A stretch of DNA of 64,000 nucleotides, taken from positions 22,683 to 86,682 of the forward strand of contig JAFZSQ010000084.1 in assembly GCA_017619295.1 (NCBI GenBank), in the 5' to 3' direction. Position numbers and translations under genes: made by a program. The notes under the pieces are model-generated. The model searched no databases, was not told the DNA's origin, and worked only from the letters and a program-made list of their open reading frames with translations. The stretch is from Lachnospiraceae bacterium. GTDB lineage: Bacteria; Bacillota; Clostridia; Lachnospirales; Lachnospiraceae. Of the stretch, positions 50,513 through 59,025 are shown piece by piece (the stretch's first letter is position 1; the number at the start of each line of letters is the position of its first letter).

Positions 50513-53500
50513 ACGTCAGCTCCTTTCACTTCAGAAGAATTGCCTTCGCCTTTTTTCATCTGCGCTTCCTGAATCTTCTTATCTTCCTCTACGCGGCGTG
50601 AAAGTTCCTCTTTATTCTCATCACCGATACCGTGTATCTCTTCACTCTTTTGTGCATAGATTTTCTCAAGGTCGATTACTCCCTTGTCAACCAGACGAAG
50701 GAACGCGTCAACCGCATCAGGATCAAACTGGGTACCTCGTCCGTTCTTCATTTCGTTCAGGACATAATCATTATCCATGTGATTACGGTATACACGGTTT
50801 GATGTCATGGCATCAAAAGCATCCGCCACACTGATAATTCTTCCGTACAAAGGTATCTCATTGCCTTTAAGGCCCTCGGGATAACCCCTGCCGTCATATC
50901 GTTCATGGTGGTATCTTGTTCCATCCCAAACGTGTTCAACCAGTGTAAAGTCCTTAAGAATATCGGCACCGCTTATAACGTGGGATTTCATCTTTGCATA
51001 CTCGGCATCGTCAAGTCTTCCGACCTTGTTAAGAACGCCGTCGGGAATTGCTATTTTACCGATATCATGCATCTGCGCGGCTTTTCTTAGATTTGCCAGC
51101 TCCTTATCTCTCTTCCACCACTTAAAGCAGTTCATCTCTCTTGCAATAAGTTCGGAATACTCAGCCACACGGCTTGAATGCTGACTTGTACGCACGTCCT
51201 TGGCATCGACCGCATTTGCGATAGCCATTACGGTTTCGTTTGCCATGTTAATTTTTATCTGCTGACGGTTAATCTGTCTTTGTACTATCAACCAGGTAAA
51301 CCAGATAAGAATCAATCCAAGTATGAGAAGCATATATACGGTAAATCCGGGTTGTTCGTAGATTTCACCCTCTTTTATCAGATCAAACTGACGCTCCTCC
51401 ACTACCTTATCGCCGGCGCTGTCAAGGATTGCCAGATGGAATTTATAACTTCCCGCCGGCAGATTAATGTAGATTATGTTGTTAAGGCTGTTCTGATGAA
51501 CGATGGTCCACTGCGTATCGTAACCTTCGAGGAAATAACCCACATAGGGCTCCTGAATGGTGTAATTCAATATCTCGGGGGCCAGCTCCACACGGTTAAC
51601 TCCCTGGCCGACGGTTATGGCACCGGTCTTAAGAGGCGGCTGCAAAACGCCGTCAAGCTTAATGGATGCCAGCTGCATACGATAAGAACGAACATCGCTG
51701 TTGTATTTATCAACATCTATGATATATACGCCTGTATCGCAGGGAAGGAACAGCTCGCCGTTTCCGTTGTAATAGTTCCAGGAATTGGCTGTAAGTGAAG
51801 TACCAAGGCCCCTCTTGGCATCCAAAAGCTCCCAGGCAATCTCACCGCCTTCCACCAGCTCATCACGCTCCACAACGTAAATACCGGCGCTGGACATTAC
51901 AAACAGCGTATCCTCGTCCTTAACCCAGATATCATAGTTGTTAAAGTACGGGAACTTGTCCAGAACGCTTACACTTCCGTCCTCTTCAAGGAAACACAAG
52001 CTGTTACTGGTTACTATAAATACACCGTCGGATTTGGGATCCTTGACGGTTCTTAAGATTACTCCGGAGCTTAGTCCATCCTCGCGGGTAATCATTCTAT
52101 CTATCTTGCCATCCTTTAAAACGGCGATGCCGTCACCATCCGTACCTGCCAGAATGGTTCCGTCGCTTTGCTCAGTCACCGTAAGAATCATGGAGTTAAC
52201 GAGACCATCCTCATTACGAATGGTGCGCTCTACCTTGTGATTCTTTATGAAGCTGATTCCCGAATCCCCGGCTGCCAGTATTGTTCCGTCAGAAAGGCCT
52301 GTCACAATTCGGGCACGGTTTCCGAAGCTGCCGTTATCGGCATTATAATCCCAGACTTCTCCGTCCGCAGAAAACTCCATAAGGCCGCTGCCGTAGGTAC
52401 ATATCCAAAGATGATTCTTATCATCCACGTACATACAGCGGATTCGTTTTCCGTCCAGAGTTTCCGTCAGAGTATTATTAATCTCGTGTCGGCAGGATTT
52501 ATCAACCACGTCAAGGCCTTTATCAGTGCCGATGTAATAGCAGTTCTGCCAGAATACTATGGCATTGATAACCTGACGTTCCATGCCGATTGAGCCGTAA
52601 ACGTCCTTGAAAGGAGATTTGGATAATCTTAAAAGTCCAAGTCTTGAAGACGTGAACCAAAGGTTACCCTGATAGTCGTAGAGCATATTGTCGATGGAGT
52701 TGTCGAATTCGTTGGTGTTAAGGTGGTGATAACCACCCTTGTCCATATATGATATTCCGCTGTCGGATGTAATAAACAGCGTTCCATCGTTTATATAATT
52801 AAGGCTGTTAATGTTATTTGTGTCCTGACAGGTCATCACCTTGACCTGCTTGAAATCCTCCCCCGAAATGTCATAGCAATAGATTTCATCGGTGGAAGTA
52901 CCAACCATAAGTGTCCCATCGGGAGCAAAAGCACAACAGTTGAAAATTTCTGAACTGTCGGGCAGCTGAAGCTCAGAAAGGATATTTCCTCCCTTCAAAA
53001 GGAAAAGTCGTCCGTCGCTTGCAATTGTGGCAACGTGACCGGTCTCGTCGGCAGTGATACTGTCCGCATAATTAACCTCTGAAAGGGTATTCACCGCCTT
53101 AAGTCCGTTATTCATTACTATAATCTGCATGCTTGAAGTCGTGCCTATATAGTAAAAACCGTCTGATCCTCTGATAATGCTTCGTACGGAGTTTGAGGGA
53201 AGTCCGTCGGAAGTATCAAGCACATTTACGATTTCCTCACGGATTGTGATGGAAAGGCCGTTGTCGTTTGTGCCTATCCACATACGACCCTCTTCGTCCA
53301 CATATAAGCAGTTGACGTTTTTGACAGATTCATAATCATCTATCCAGCGGAATTCTCTGCCGTTGTATCTGTAGAGACCTGCATATGTTCCGATCCACAA
53401 AACGCCGTCATTGGTCTGGGCTATGTCATTGGCTTCACCGCAGGGGAGGCCATTGTTGCTGCTGAATACATTCTGGACATAATCATTGTAATCATTGGAC

Positions 53501-54162
53501 GCGGAAAGATCCGCCGCCTGGGCTTTAATGGGCGCAGCAAGAACAAGCAATGATGTCAGAGCCACAATAATGGCAGATGACGCAGTATTGCCCTGCATAA
53601 AAGTCTTATTTTCAGCGTGTTTCTTGGAATTTCGGCGAATAATAATTGCCAGATAAACCGTCGCAATAGTGAGCACTTTGTCGGCAAACTCTATAGCTAA
53701 CTGCCCTAAGAATGCGCTTATGGCGATAGGCCATTCTTTATCAAGCAGATAATCTATAAGTCCGTCTCCCCACTTATTGCCCGTATAACCTTTAGAAAAA
53801 ATGAAATTGATGGGCACCGACACCACAAGTGCCGTAAGCACTGCAAAAGAGGCAGCCTTCATGAAACCGTAAAACTGGTCGAACCACCTTCGTTTTGCGG
53901 CCATACCCACTATAATGCCAAGGGCGATGCTGGTAATTGAATACGCAGCCGAAAGGCTATTGATCATGCTGTAAGCAATATTACCGACCAGTCCCACCAT
54001 AGCTCCGCAGACCGGACCGGCTACATAGGCGCACAATGCCGTTCCGAAGGAATCAGCCCAAATTGGAAGCTCAAGCCAAACCGACAGAAGTTTGCCGCCT
54101 ATATTCATGCCAATGCACATTGCAATAAAAAGAATTATCTTCCGGGTACTCCAGGTTCTCAT
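50509..54162 (-). CDS. ECF S-component / beta-propeller / Y_Y_Y / HD-GYP fusion protein
   Basis: 1217 aa. Residues ~1-180 form about six helices resembling an ECF-transporter substrate-binding (S) component (ADSFGTALCAYVAGPVCGAM, AYSITSIALGIIVGMAA). From ~210 to ~860 repeated blades such as DGVLWIGTYAGLYRYNG and LWFTSSRLGLLRL are two-component-regulator-type propeller repeats outside the membrane. A Y_Y_Y domain follows (~870-930), a helix at ~940-962, and a C-terminal HD-GYP domain with HDIGK at 1032-1036 and HHERYDGRGYP at 1085-1095, all key residues kept. The expected output is cyclic-di-GMP hydrolysis controlled by a ligand outside. Propeller-Y_Y_Y proteins usually end in a kinase or GGDEF, so the S-component front is unusual. 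Confidence 0.85.
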   Translation of the reverse strand: MRTWSTRKIILFIAMCIGMNIGGKLLSVWLELPIWADSFGTALCAYVAGPVCGAMVGLVGNIAYSMINSLSAAYSITSIALGIIVGMAAKRRWFDQFYGFMKAASFAVLTALVVSVPINFIFSKGYTGNKWGDGLIDYLLDKEWPIAISAFLGQLAIEFADKVLTIATVYLAIIIRRNSKKHAENKTFMQGNTASSAIIVALTSLLVLAAPIKAQAADLSASNDYNDYVQNVFSSNNGLPCGEANDIAQTNDGVLWIGTYAGLYRYNGREFRWIDDYESVKNVNCLYVDEEGRMWIGTNDNGLSITIREEIVNVLDTSDGLPSNSVRSIIRGSDGFYYIGTTSSMQIIVMNNGLKAVNTLSEVNYADSITADETGHVATIASDGRLFLLKGGNILSELQLPDSSEIFNCCAFAPDGTLMVGTSTDEIYCYDISGEDFKQVKVMTCQDTNNINSLNYINDGTLFITSDSGISYMDKGGYHHLNTNEFDNSIDNMLYDYQGNLWFTSSRLGLLRLSKSPFKDVYGSIGMERQVINAIVFWQNCYYIGTDKGLDVVDKSCRHEINNTLTETLDGKRIRCMYVDDKNHLWICTYGSGLMEFSADGEVWDYNADNGSFGNRARIVTGLSDGTILAAGDSGISFIKNHKVERTIRNEDGLVNSMILTVTEQSDGTILAGTDGDGIAVLKDGKIDRMITREDGLSSGVILRTVKDPKSDGVFIVTSNSLCFLEEDGSVSVLDKFPYFNNYDIWVKDEDTLFVMSSAGIYVVERDELVEGGEIAWELLDAKRGLGTSLTANSWNYYNGNGELFLPCDTGVYIIDVDKYNSDVRSYRMQLASIKLDGVLQPPLKTGAITVGQGVNRVELAPEILNYTIQEPYVGYFLEGYDTQWTIVHQNSLNNIIYINLPAGSYKFHLAILDSAGDKVVEERQFDLIKEGEIYEQPGFTVYMLLILGLILIWFTWLIVQRQINRQQIKINMANETVMAIANAVDAKDVRTSQHSSRVAEYSELIAREMNCFKWWKRDKELANLRKAAQMHDIGKIAIPDGVLNKVGRLDDAEYAKMKSHVISGADILKDFTLVEHVWDGTRYHHERYDGRGYPEGLKGNEIPLYGRIISVADAFDAMTSNRVYRNHMDNDYVLNEMKNGRGTQFDPDAVDAFLRLVDKGVIDLEKIYAQKSEEIHGIGDENKEELSRRVEEDKKIQEAQMKKGEGNSSEVKGADV

Positions 54163-54233
54163 CGCATATACCTCCCGTATATGTTATGTCCTTCTTTTTA
54201 TGTTGCAGTGTACCCTTATGGTATCCCCACTTC

Positions 54234-54262
54234 ATTATATCCCCAGATATACTTGTATTCAA
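54234..54262 (-). promoter_or_regulatory. Promoter of the HD-GYP/BMP unit
   Basis: TTGAAT (54262-54257), a 17-bp spacer and TATAAT (54239-54234). Confidence 0.8.
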
Positions 54263-54277
54263 TACACTCTTACGCAA

Positions 54278-54309
54278 AAACAAAGTCTCCCGGATAACCC
54301 GGGAGACTT
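54278..54309 (-). terminator. Terminator after Bce-like module 1
   Basis: AAGTCTCCCGG and CCGGGAGACTT arms (54283-54293, 54299-54309), then TTTGTTTTT on the minus strand. Confidence 0.88.
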
Positions 54310-54323
54310 CTTAAATACTCTCC

Positions 54324-56372
54324 TCATTTTGCGTCACTGACAATGTTGTAGTAAACATTGGAAGTAACCTTGTAAACTATTGAATAAAATACCGCAAATA
54401 ATACATAACTGATCAATGTTGTCACTATAAACAATTTCTGATCAAAAAGCCCGAAAAGATTCAAAATCTTTCCTATCATGGGGAAAGCAAACACGAGATG
54501 AACCCCTGCAAAGAGAAGCGGTATAAAGAATACCACAAGAAGCTGTGAGTTAATGCTGGTCTTAATCTCTTTGCTCGTCATTCCCACTTTTCTCATGACT
54601 TCGAATCGTTTACTGTCCTCATAGCCTTCAGAAATCTGCTTGTAGTAAATAATGAGCACTGCTGCCAAAATAAACACGATACTTAATACTATTCCGATAA
54701 AGAACATGCTTCCGTTAAAGGACATGATTTCGACACTCTCATACTCTCTCTCGTCAAAATATAAGTAAGATTCTTCTGCTATCTCAGGGTCATTTTGCAT
54801 AACCTCACTGACGGCTGCCTTTACTTCCATTGCATAGTCGAAGTCATTCATGGAAGGGCATTTTACGTCAAAATTATAGTGCCATTCGTAGTTAAAATAC
54901 GCACTTTCTTCCTCTTCCATGGCCTGAACCAGACTGTTTGTGACAAAGTCAAAATCCGGGACCACGAGAACCATTTGAGGAAGTATGCTGCTTAAATAAT
55001 TGTTTACAAAAAATTTATCTTCACCCTCATCGACAATTTTATAGCTTTCATTGAAACTTCCGGCGCTCAGTATCACCGTTTCAAATTCATCACCCGATGA
55101 TGAAAAAACCAATGCCTCTCCATCATTTAACATAGTGTTCTTCCCTGAATATCTATTGTAGATTGAAACCGGAACAATGTAGAAATCTCTCATGTTCGCA
55201 ATTTCATTAAACTCCGAAAAGTCACCATAAACGTCAAGTTTGTTATCCTTGGCAACACAGCTTGTCTCCCAATAAGACATATCTGTAACCACTTCTGTTT
55301 CCGCGCCGTTTTGAACTCCGAAATCCTCAAAGGCTTTTCTTAAGTTATCAAGCCTTTCTTCATCAAGTCCCTTGTTATCGGTAAATTTGAATGTAAAGTT
55401 AATATCCGCAGGATATCTGCTTTCAATCATACCCTTTGTTCCAAACCACAGGCATGAAGTGGATGAAATCATAACAAGCACCATTGTGGCAATGATTGCT
55501 ATGGATGCAAGTCCCGCACCATTTCTCTTCATTCTGTATACCATTGAAGAAACGGATACAAAGTGTTTGGGATTGTAGTAATATTTTTCATTCTTCTGAA
55601 GTATGCGGCATAAAACCACACTTCCCGCAATCATCAAAAGATATGTGGCTATGATTACCAAAACCACCGCCAGGAAGAACCAGGCTATGGCAGCAACAGG
55701 GTGATCAATGGTTACGGCAATATAATATGCGATTCCAAGAATCACCGCTCCAAGGAGTCCAAGAAGCCAGTTGGCCTTGGGAACCTTCTCGCCTGCTTTA
55801 TCGCTCTTAAGAAGGGAAACGGCGCTGCTGCGGCTCACCTTGATTACGGATGAAAGCCAAATAAGCGCGAAAATGGCCACATAAAAGAACACTGTAATCA
55901 TTACGCATGTGGGATTCACTCTAAAATTGTAGTTAACGTCGGCTCCGATAATCTTCATAAGGCCAACCTCAGCAAGTTTTGAGAGGATTATGCCCACCAA
56001 AAGACCAAAAAAGAGTGAAATCACGGATGTAATAAGGGTCTCATGTGTAATAATCTTAACAAGATTTCTCTTGTTCATTCCAAGCACATTATAAAGTCCG
56101 AATTCCCCCGCTCTCCTTCTGATTAAAAACGAGTTGGTGTAATAAAGGAAGATTACCGAGAATACGGCTATTACCAGGCATCCAAGGGCCATTACGGTGC
56201 TTGCTGTACTTCCCCCTCTCGGCAAAAGCGAAGTGGTCTCCGAAGAAGCCAAAAAGGTAAGTATATAAAAGATTGAAATCATGCAAATGCAGGTCAGAAT
56301 ATAAGGAAATACCATTCTTCTGTTTTTCCTTATACCATCCCAGGCAAGCTTGGGATAAAAGAATGTTTTCAT
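54324..56372 (-). CDS. BceB-type ABC permease 1 (peptide-antibiotic detoxification/sensing)
   Basis: 682 aa with about ten helices and a ~230-residue extracellular domain between helices 7 and 8, the hallmark of BceB-type permeases. FtsX-like segments are GEFGLYNVLGMNKRNLVKII near residue 95 and KRFEVMRKVGMTSKEIKTSI near the C-terminus. Such permeases remove or sense cell-wall-active peptides such as bacitracin and signal through a partner kinase. It overlaps its ATPase gene by 1 nt. Confidence 0.9.
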   Translation of the reverse strand: MKTFFYPKLAWDGIRKNRRMVFPYILTCICMISIFYILTFLASSETTSLLPRGGSTASTVMALGCLVIAVFSVIFLYYTNSFLIRRRAGEFGLYNVLGMNKRNLVKIITHETLITSVISLFFGLLVGIILSKLAEVGLMKIIGADVNYNFRVNPTCVMITVFFYVAIFALIWLSSVIKVSRSSAVSLLKSDKAGEKVPKANWLLGLLGAVILGIAYYIAVTIDHPVAAIAWFFLAVVLVIIATYLLMIAGSVVLCRILQKNEKYYYNPKHFVSVSSMVYRMKRNGAGLASIAIIATMVLVMISSTSCLWFGTKGMIESRYPADINFTFKFTDNKGLDEERLDNLRKAFEDFGVQNGAETEVVTDMSYWETSCVAKDNKLDVYGDFSEFNEIANMRDFYIVPVSIYNRYSGKNTMLNDGEALVFSSSGDEFETVILSAGSFNESYKIVDEGEDKFFVNNYLSSILPQMVLVVPDFDFVTNSLVQAMEEEESAYFNYEWHYNFDVKCPSMNDFDYAMEVKAAVSEVMQNDPEIAEESYLYFDEREYESVEIMSFNGSMFFIGIVLSIVFILAAVLIIYYKQISEGYEDSKRFEVMRKVGMTSKEIKTSINSQLLVVFFIPLLFAGVHLVFAFPMIGKILNLFGLFDQKLFIVTTLISYVLFAVFYSIVYKVTSNVYYNIVSDAK

Positions 56373-57133
56373 TATTTGTTACCTCCCTTGGTTAAAAGGG
56401 TAAGGGTTTCTGTAATCTTCTGATAGAAGTTGTCATTGGTGCCTTCACCTCTGTAAATCTGGTGGAAAACCTCACCGTCCTTGATGAAAAGCACGCGACT
56501 TGCACAGCTTGCTGCCTTTGCCGAATGGGTAACCATAAGAATGGTCTGGCCCATGGCATTTACTTCGCCGAAAAGTCTTAAAAGCTCATCGGAAGCCTTT
56601 GAATCAAGAGCACCTGTAGGCTCGTCCGCAAGGATAATCTTGGGATCTGTAATAAGAGCTCTTGCAACTGCAGCTCTCTGCTTCTGACCACCGGATACCT
56701 CGTAGGGATACTTTTTAAGAAGCTCAGAAATACCAAGTCTTGCCGCAATGGGTGTAAGCTTGCTTCTCATGCTCTTATAGTTGTTTCCCGCAAGAACCAG
56801 GGGAAGGAAAATGTTATCCTCAATGGAGAAGGTATCCAAAAGGTTAAACTCCTGGAACACAAACCCCAGATTGTCACGTCTGAAGTTGGCAACCTTTTTC
56901 TCTGAAATTGCCGAAAGGTCCATGCCCTGTAAGATAATCTTTCCGGCAGTGGCCTTATCAAGTGCAGCAAGAATATTTAAAAGGGTGGTTTTACCGGAAC
57001 CGGATTCACCCATGATTGCTACGAACTCGCCCTCTTCAACTTCAAAGCTCACATCACGGAGAGCCTCTACCTGCTGGCCTCCAAAACGTGTCTTATATAT
57101 TTTCTTTAAATTTTTAACTTCAAGTAAACTCAT
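56372..57133 (-). CDS. BceA-type ABC ATPase 1
   Basis: 253 aa. Walker A GESGSGKTTLL, Q-loop FVFQEFNLLDTF, signature YEVSGGQKQRAAVARAL, Walker B IILADEPTGALD and switch His MVTHSAKAAS are complete. It belongs to the MacB/LolD/BceA class. Together with the 54324-56372 permease it forms module 1. The promoter region carries the CTTACA-spaced operator shared with module 2. Confidence 0.92.
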   Translation of the reverse strand: MSLLEVKNLKKIYKTRFGGQQVEALRDVSFEVEEGEFVAIMGESGSGKTTLLNILAALDKATAGKIILQGMDLSAISEKKVANFRRDNLGFVFQEFNLLDTFSIEDNIFLPLVLAGNNYKSMRSKLTPIAARLGISELLKKYPYEVSGGQKQRAAVARALITDPKIILADEPTGALDSKASDELLRLFGEVNAMGQTILMVTHSAKAASCASRVLFIKDGEVFHQIYRGEGTNDNFYQKITETLTLLTKGGNK

Positions 57134-57165
57134 CTATTTAAACCTCCATTTTGTTTTACAGTTTG

Positions 57166-57236
57166 ATTCTAAATAAAAAAGCCGATCCATTCCATTGAAT
57201 CGGCTTACAATCCATTCCAAAAACTTACATTTTTGT
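57166..57236 (-). promoter_or_regulatory. Operator/promoter of Bce-like module 1
   Basis: CTTACA occurs at 57204-57209 and 57224-57229, exactly 20 bp apart, the second extended as CTTACATTTTTGT. A -10 TAGAAT lies at 57171-57166, 33 bp from the nearer repeat, with no good -35. The same spacings occur before module 2. This is the layout of an OmpR-type activated promoter and fits the 58240-58914 regulator. Confidence 0.7.
57173..57206 (-). terminator. Terminator after the Bce-like kinase
   Basis: AAGCCGAT and ATCGGCTT arms (57179-57186, 57199-57206), then TTTTTT on the minus strand. It overlaps the module 1 promoter. Confidence 0.82.
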
Positions 57237-57246
57237 CACATGGGTT

Positions 57247-58236
57247 TTACTCAATAATGTTCTTCTTTGTTTCCAGGTCTATCTTAATCTTGGTACCTAC
57301 CCCTACCTGAGATTCGGCGCATATTTCATGATTGAGATTCTTGCAGATTCTGCTGCAAAGGTAGAGACCTATGCCACTGGCTCTTTTATCTGCGCGTCCT
57401 CTTACGCCGGTATAGTTTCTCTCAAATATACGTGGAAGATCTTCAGGTGAAATACCCATGCCCGTATCCTCAATGCAAAGAGTCATAGGCTCCTCCACAT
57501 ATATGGAAATCTCTCCCTGCTTTGTGTATTTTAAAGCATTGGAAAGAACCTGCTCAATAACAAAAGACAGCCACTTTTCATCCGTCAGCACCTTCCTGCC
57601 CACAGGCGAATAGGTAAGCTTGAGCTTTCGCATTATGAAATCTCCCGCAAACTTTTTGACAGCCTCGCCTATTATGGAGTCCAGGTCATACTCTTTGAAT
57701 ATATAGTCGTTACCGGGTCCTTCAAGCCTTAGGTAGGTAAGCACCATCTCCACGTAGCGCTCAATCTTTCCAAGTTCCGAAAGAAGAGTCCTGGATAATT
57801 CGCTGTCCTCTCTCTGAAGCCTCAGTCTCATGGATGCAATGGGAGTCTTAATCTGATGAACCCATAGTGTGTAATAATCCATCAGTTCAACCGAGTCTTC
57901 CTTAGCATCATCCATAACCTTGCGTCTCTCTTTTACCAGGTCCCTTATTATCTCAAGGTAGTCCTCTTCAAGCTGCGAATGGGGCTTTGAGGCATACTCC
58001 ATTAGTTCTGTCACAGTGTTCCCAAGCTCGGTTATTTCTTTATGTCTCTCATAGAAGCCATAGTACCTGAAAGATAAATATATAATTCCCATCAAAACAC
58101 AAAGAACAATGGGATAAGTCACTGCTTCCATAGGCAGGTCAAACAAATTAAAGGACACCACCAGCATGGCAAAAAAGCCAAGAAAGATTGCGACTCCGCC
58201 TCTTATGCTTTTTAAGAATGACATAAACAACTTCAT
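57247..58236 (-). CDS. BceS-type intramembrane-sensing histidine kinase
   Basis: 329 aa. Two N-terminal helices (~13-32, ~38-58) with almost no outside loop, so it cannot bind a ligand itself and is expected to read the BceB-type permease. Phosphoacceptor His in YTLWVHQIKTPIASMRL (~133); ATPase domain with N-box FVIEQVLSNALKYTKQG, IEDTGMGISPEDLPRIFE and RASGIGLYL. It is encoded 3 nt after its regulator gene and ends at a terminator before module 1. Confidence 0.92.
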   Translation of the reverse strand: MKLFMSFLKSIRGGVAIFLGFFAMLVVSFNLFDLPMEAVTYPIVLCVLMGIIYLSFRYYGFYERHKEITELGNTVTELMEYASKPHSQLEEDYLEIIRDLVKERRKVMDDAKEDSVELMDYYTLWVHQIKTPIASMRLRLQREDSELSRTLLSELGKIERYVEMVLTYLRLEGPGNDYIFKEYDLDSIIGEAVKKFAGDFIMRKLKLTYSPVGRKVLTDEKWLSFVIEQVLSNALKYTKQGEISIYVEEPMTLCIEDTGMGISPEDLPRIFERNYTGVRGRADKRASGIGLYLCSRICKNLNHEICAESQVGVGTKIKIDLETKKNIIE

Positions 58237-58239
58237 GGC

Positions 58240-58914
58240 CTACTCCACTATGTAACCCACACCTGATTTGGTGGTGATAAAATCGTTAAGTCCTGCGTTT
58301 TCAAGCTTCTTTCTGAGTCTTCCCACGTTTACGGTAAGAGTGTTCTCATCAACAAAGTCTCCGCTCTCCCACAAAGCCTCCATAAGCTTCTCGCGGCTTA
58401 CAATCTTTCCTTTGTTCTGCATCAATGTAAAAAGCAGACGGTACTCATTCTTCGTCAGTTCAATCTTATTGTCCTCATAGGTAAGGGTGTTGTCCTCAGT
58501 GTTTAACATTGCACCCCTGTGCTCAACTATAGGCGTGGGCAAGCCAAAGTCGTAAGTCCTTCTAAGGAGAGCTTGCACTTTTGCCGTAAGAACATTCTGA
58601 TCGAAGGGCTTTGCGATAAAATCGTCTGCTCCCATATTCACAGCCATTACGATATTCATATTGTCGGAGGCGGAAGAAACTACGATAACAGGAACCGAGG
58701 AAACCTTCCTTATCTCGCTGCACCAGTGATAGCCGCTCATGAAGGGCAGAGAAATGTCCATAAGAACAAGATGGGGCTGAAATTCCGCGAATTCCCCCAT
58801 CACGTTGTGAAAATCGGAAACCGTCTTGGCCTCCATATTCCACTGCTTCATCTGCTCGGCAATGCTCTCGGCAATACCTGCGTCGTCTTCCACAATTAAA
58901 ATCTTGTAATCCAT
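58240..58914 (-). CDS. BceR-type OmpR-family response regulator
   Basis: 224 aa. Receiver ~1-118 with EDD acidic pocket, phosphoacceptor Asp in LVLMDISLPFMSG (~53) and Lys in DFIAKPFDQ; winged-helix DNA-binding domain ~130-224 (LTKNEYRLLFTLMQNKGKIVS, DENTLTVNVGRLRKKLE). It probably binds the CTTACA direct repeats before both ABC modules. It is first in the regulator-kinase unit. Confidence 0.93.
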   Translation of the reverse strand: MDYKILIVEDDAGIAESIAEQMKQWNMEAKTVSDFHNVMGEFAEFQPHLVLMDISLPFMSGYHWCSEIRKVSSVPVIVVSSASDNMNIVMAVNMGADDFIAKPFDQNVLTAKVQALLRRTYDFGLPTPIVEHRGAMLNTEDNTLTYEDNKIELTKNEYRLLFTLMQNKGKIVSREKLMEALWESGDFVDENTLTVNVGRLRKKLENAGLNDFITTKSGVGYIVE

Positions 58915-58987
58915 ATCAATTATTAAATCTAATCCCCTTTTGGTATTTTTACTCCAAAAATACTATACCATAATATCCGCCGGAATG

Positions 58988-59012
58988 AAAAAAACACCCC
59001 TCTGGGGGGTGT
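58988..59012 (-). terminator. Terminator after Bce-like module 2
   Basis: ACACCCC and GGGGTGT arms (58994-59000, 59006-59012), then seven T on the minus strand. Confidence 0.85.
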
Positions 59013-59025
59013 CTTTTCAATTAGA

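Noticed and set aside
51178-51798. Plus-strand 206-codon frame inside the HD-GYP fusion gene
   Set aside because: It lies fully antisense to a gene with clear domains, and has no promoter or ribosome site.
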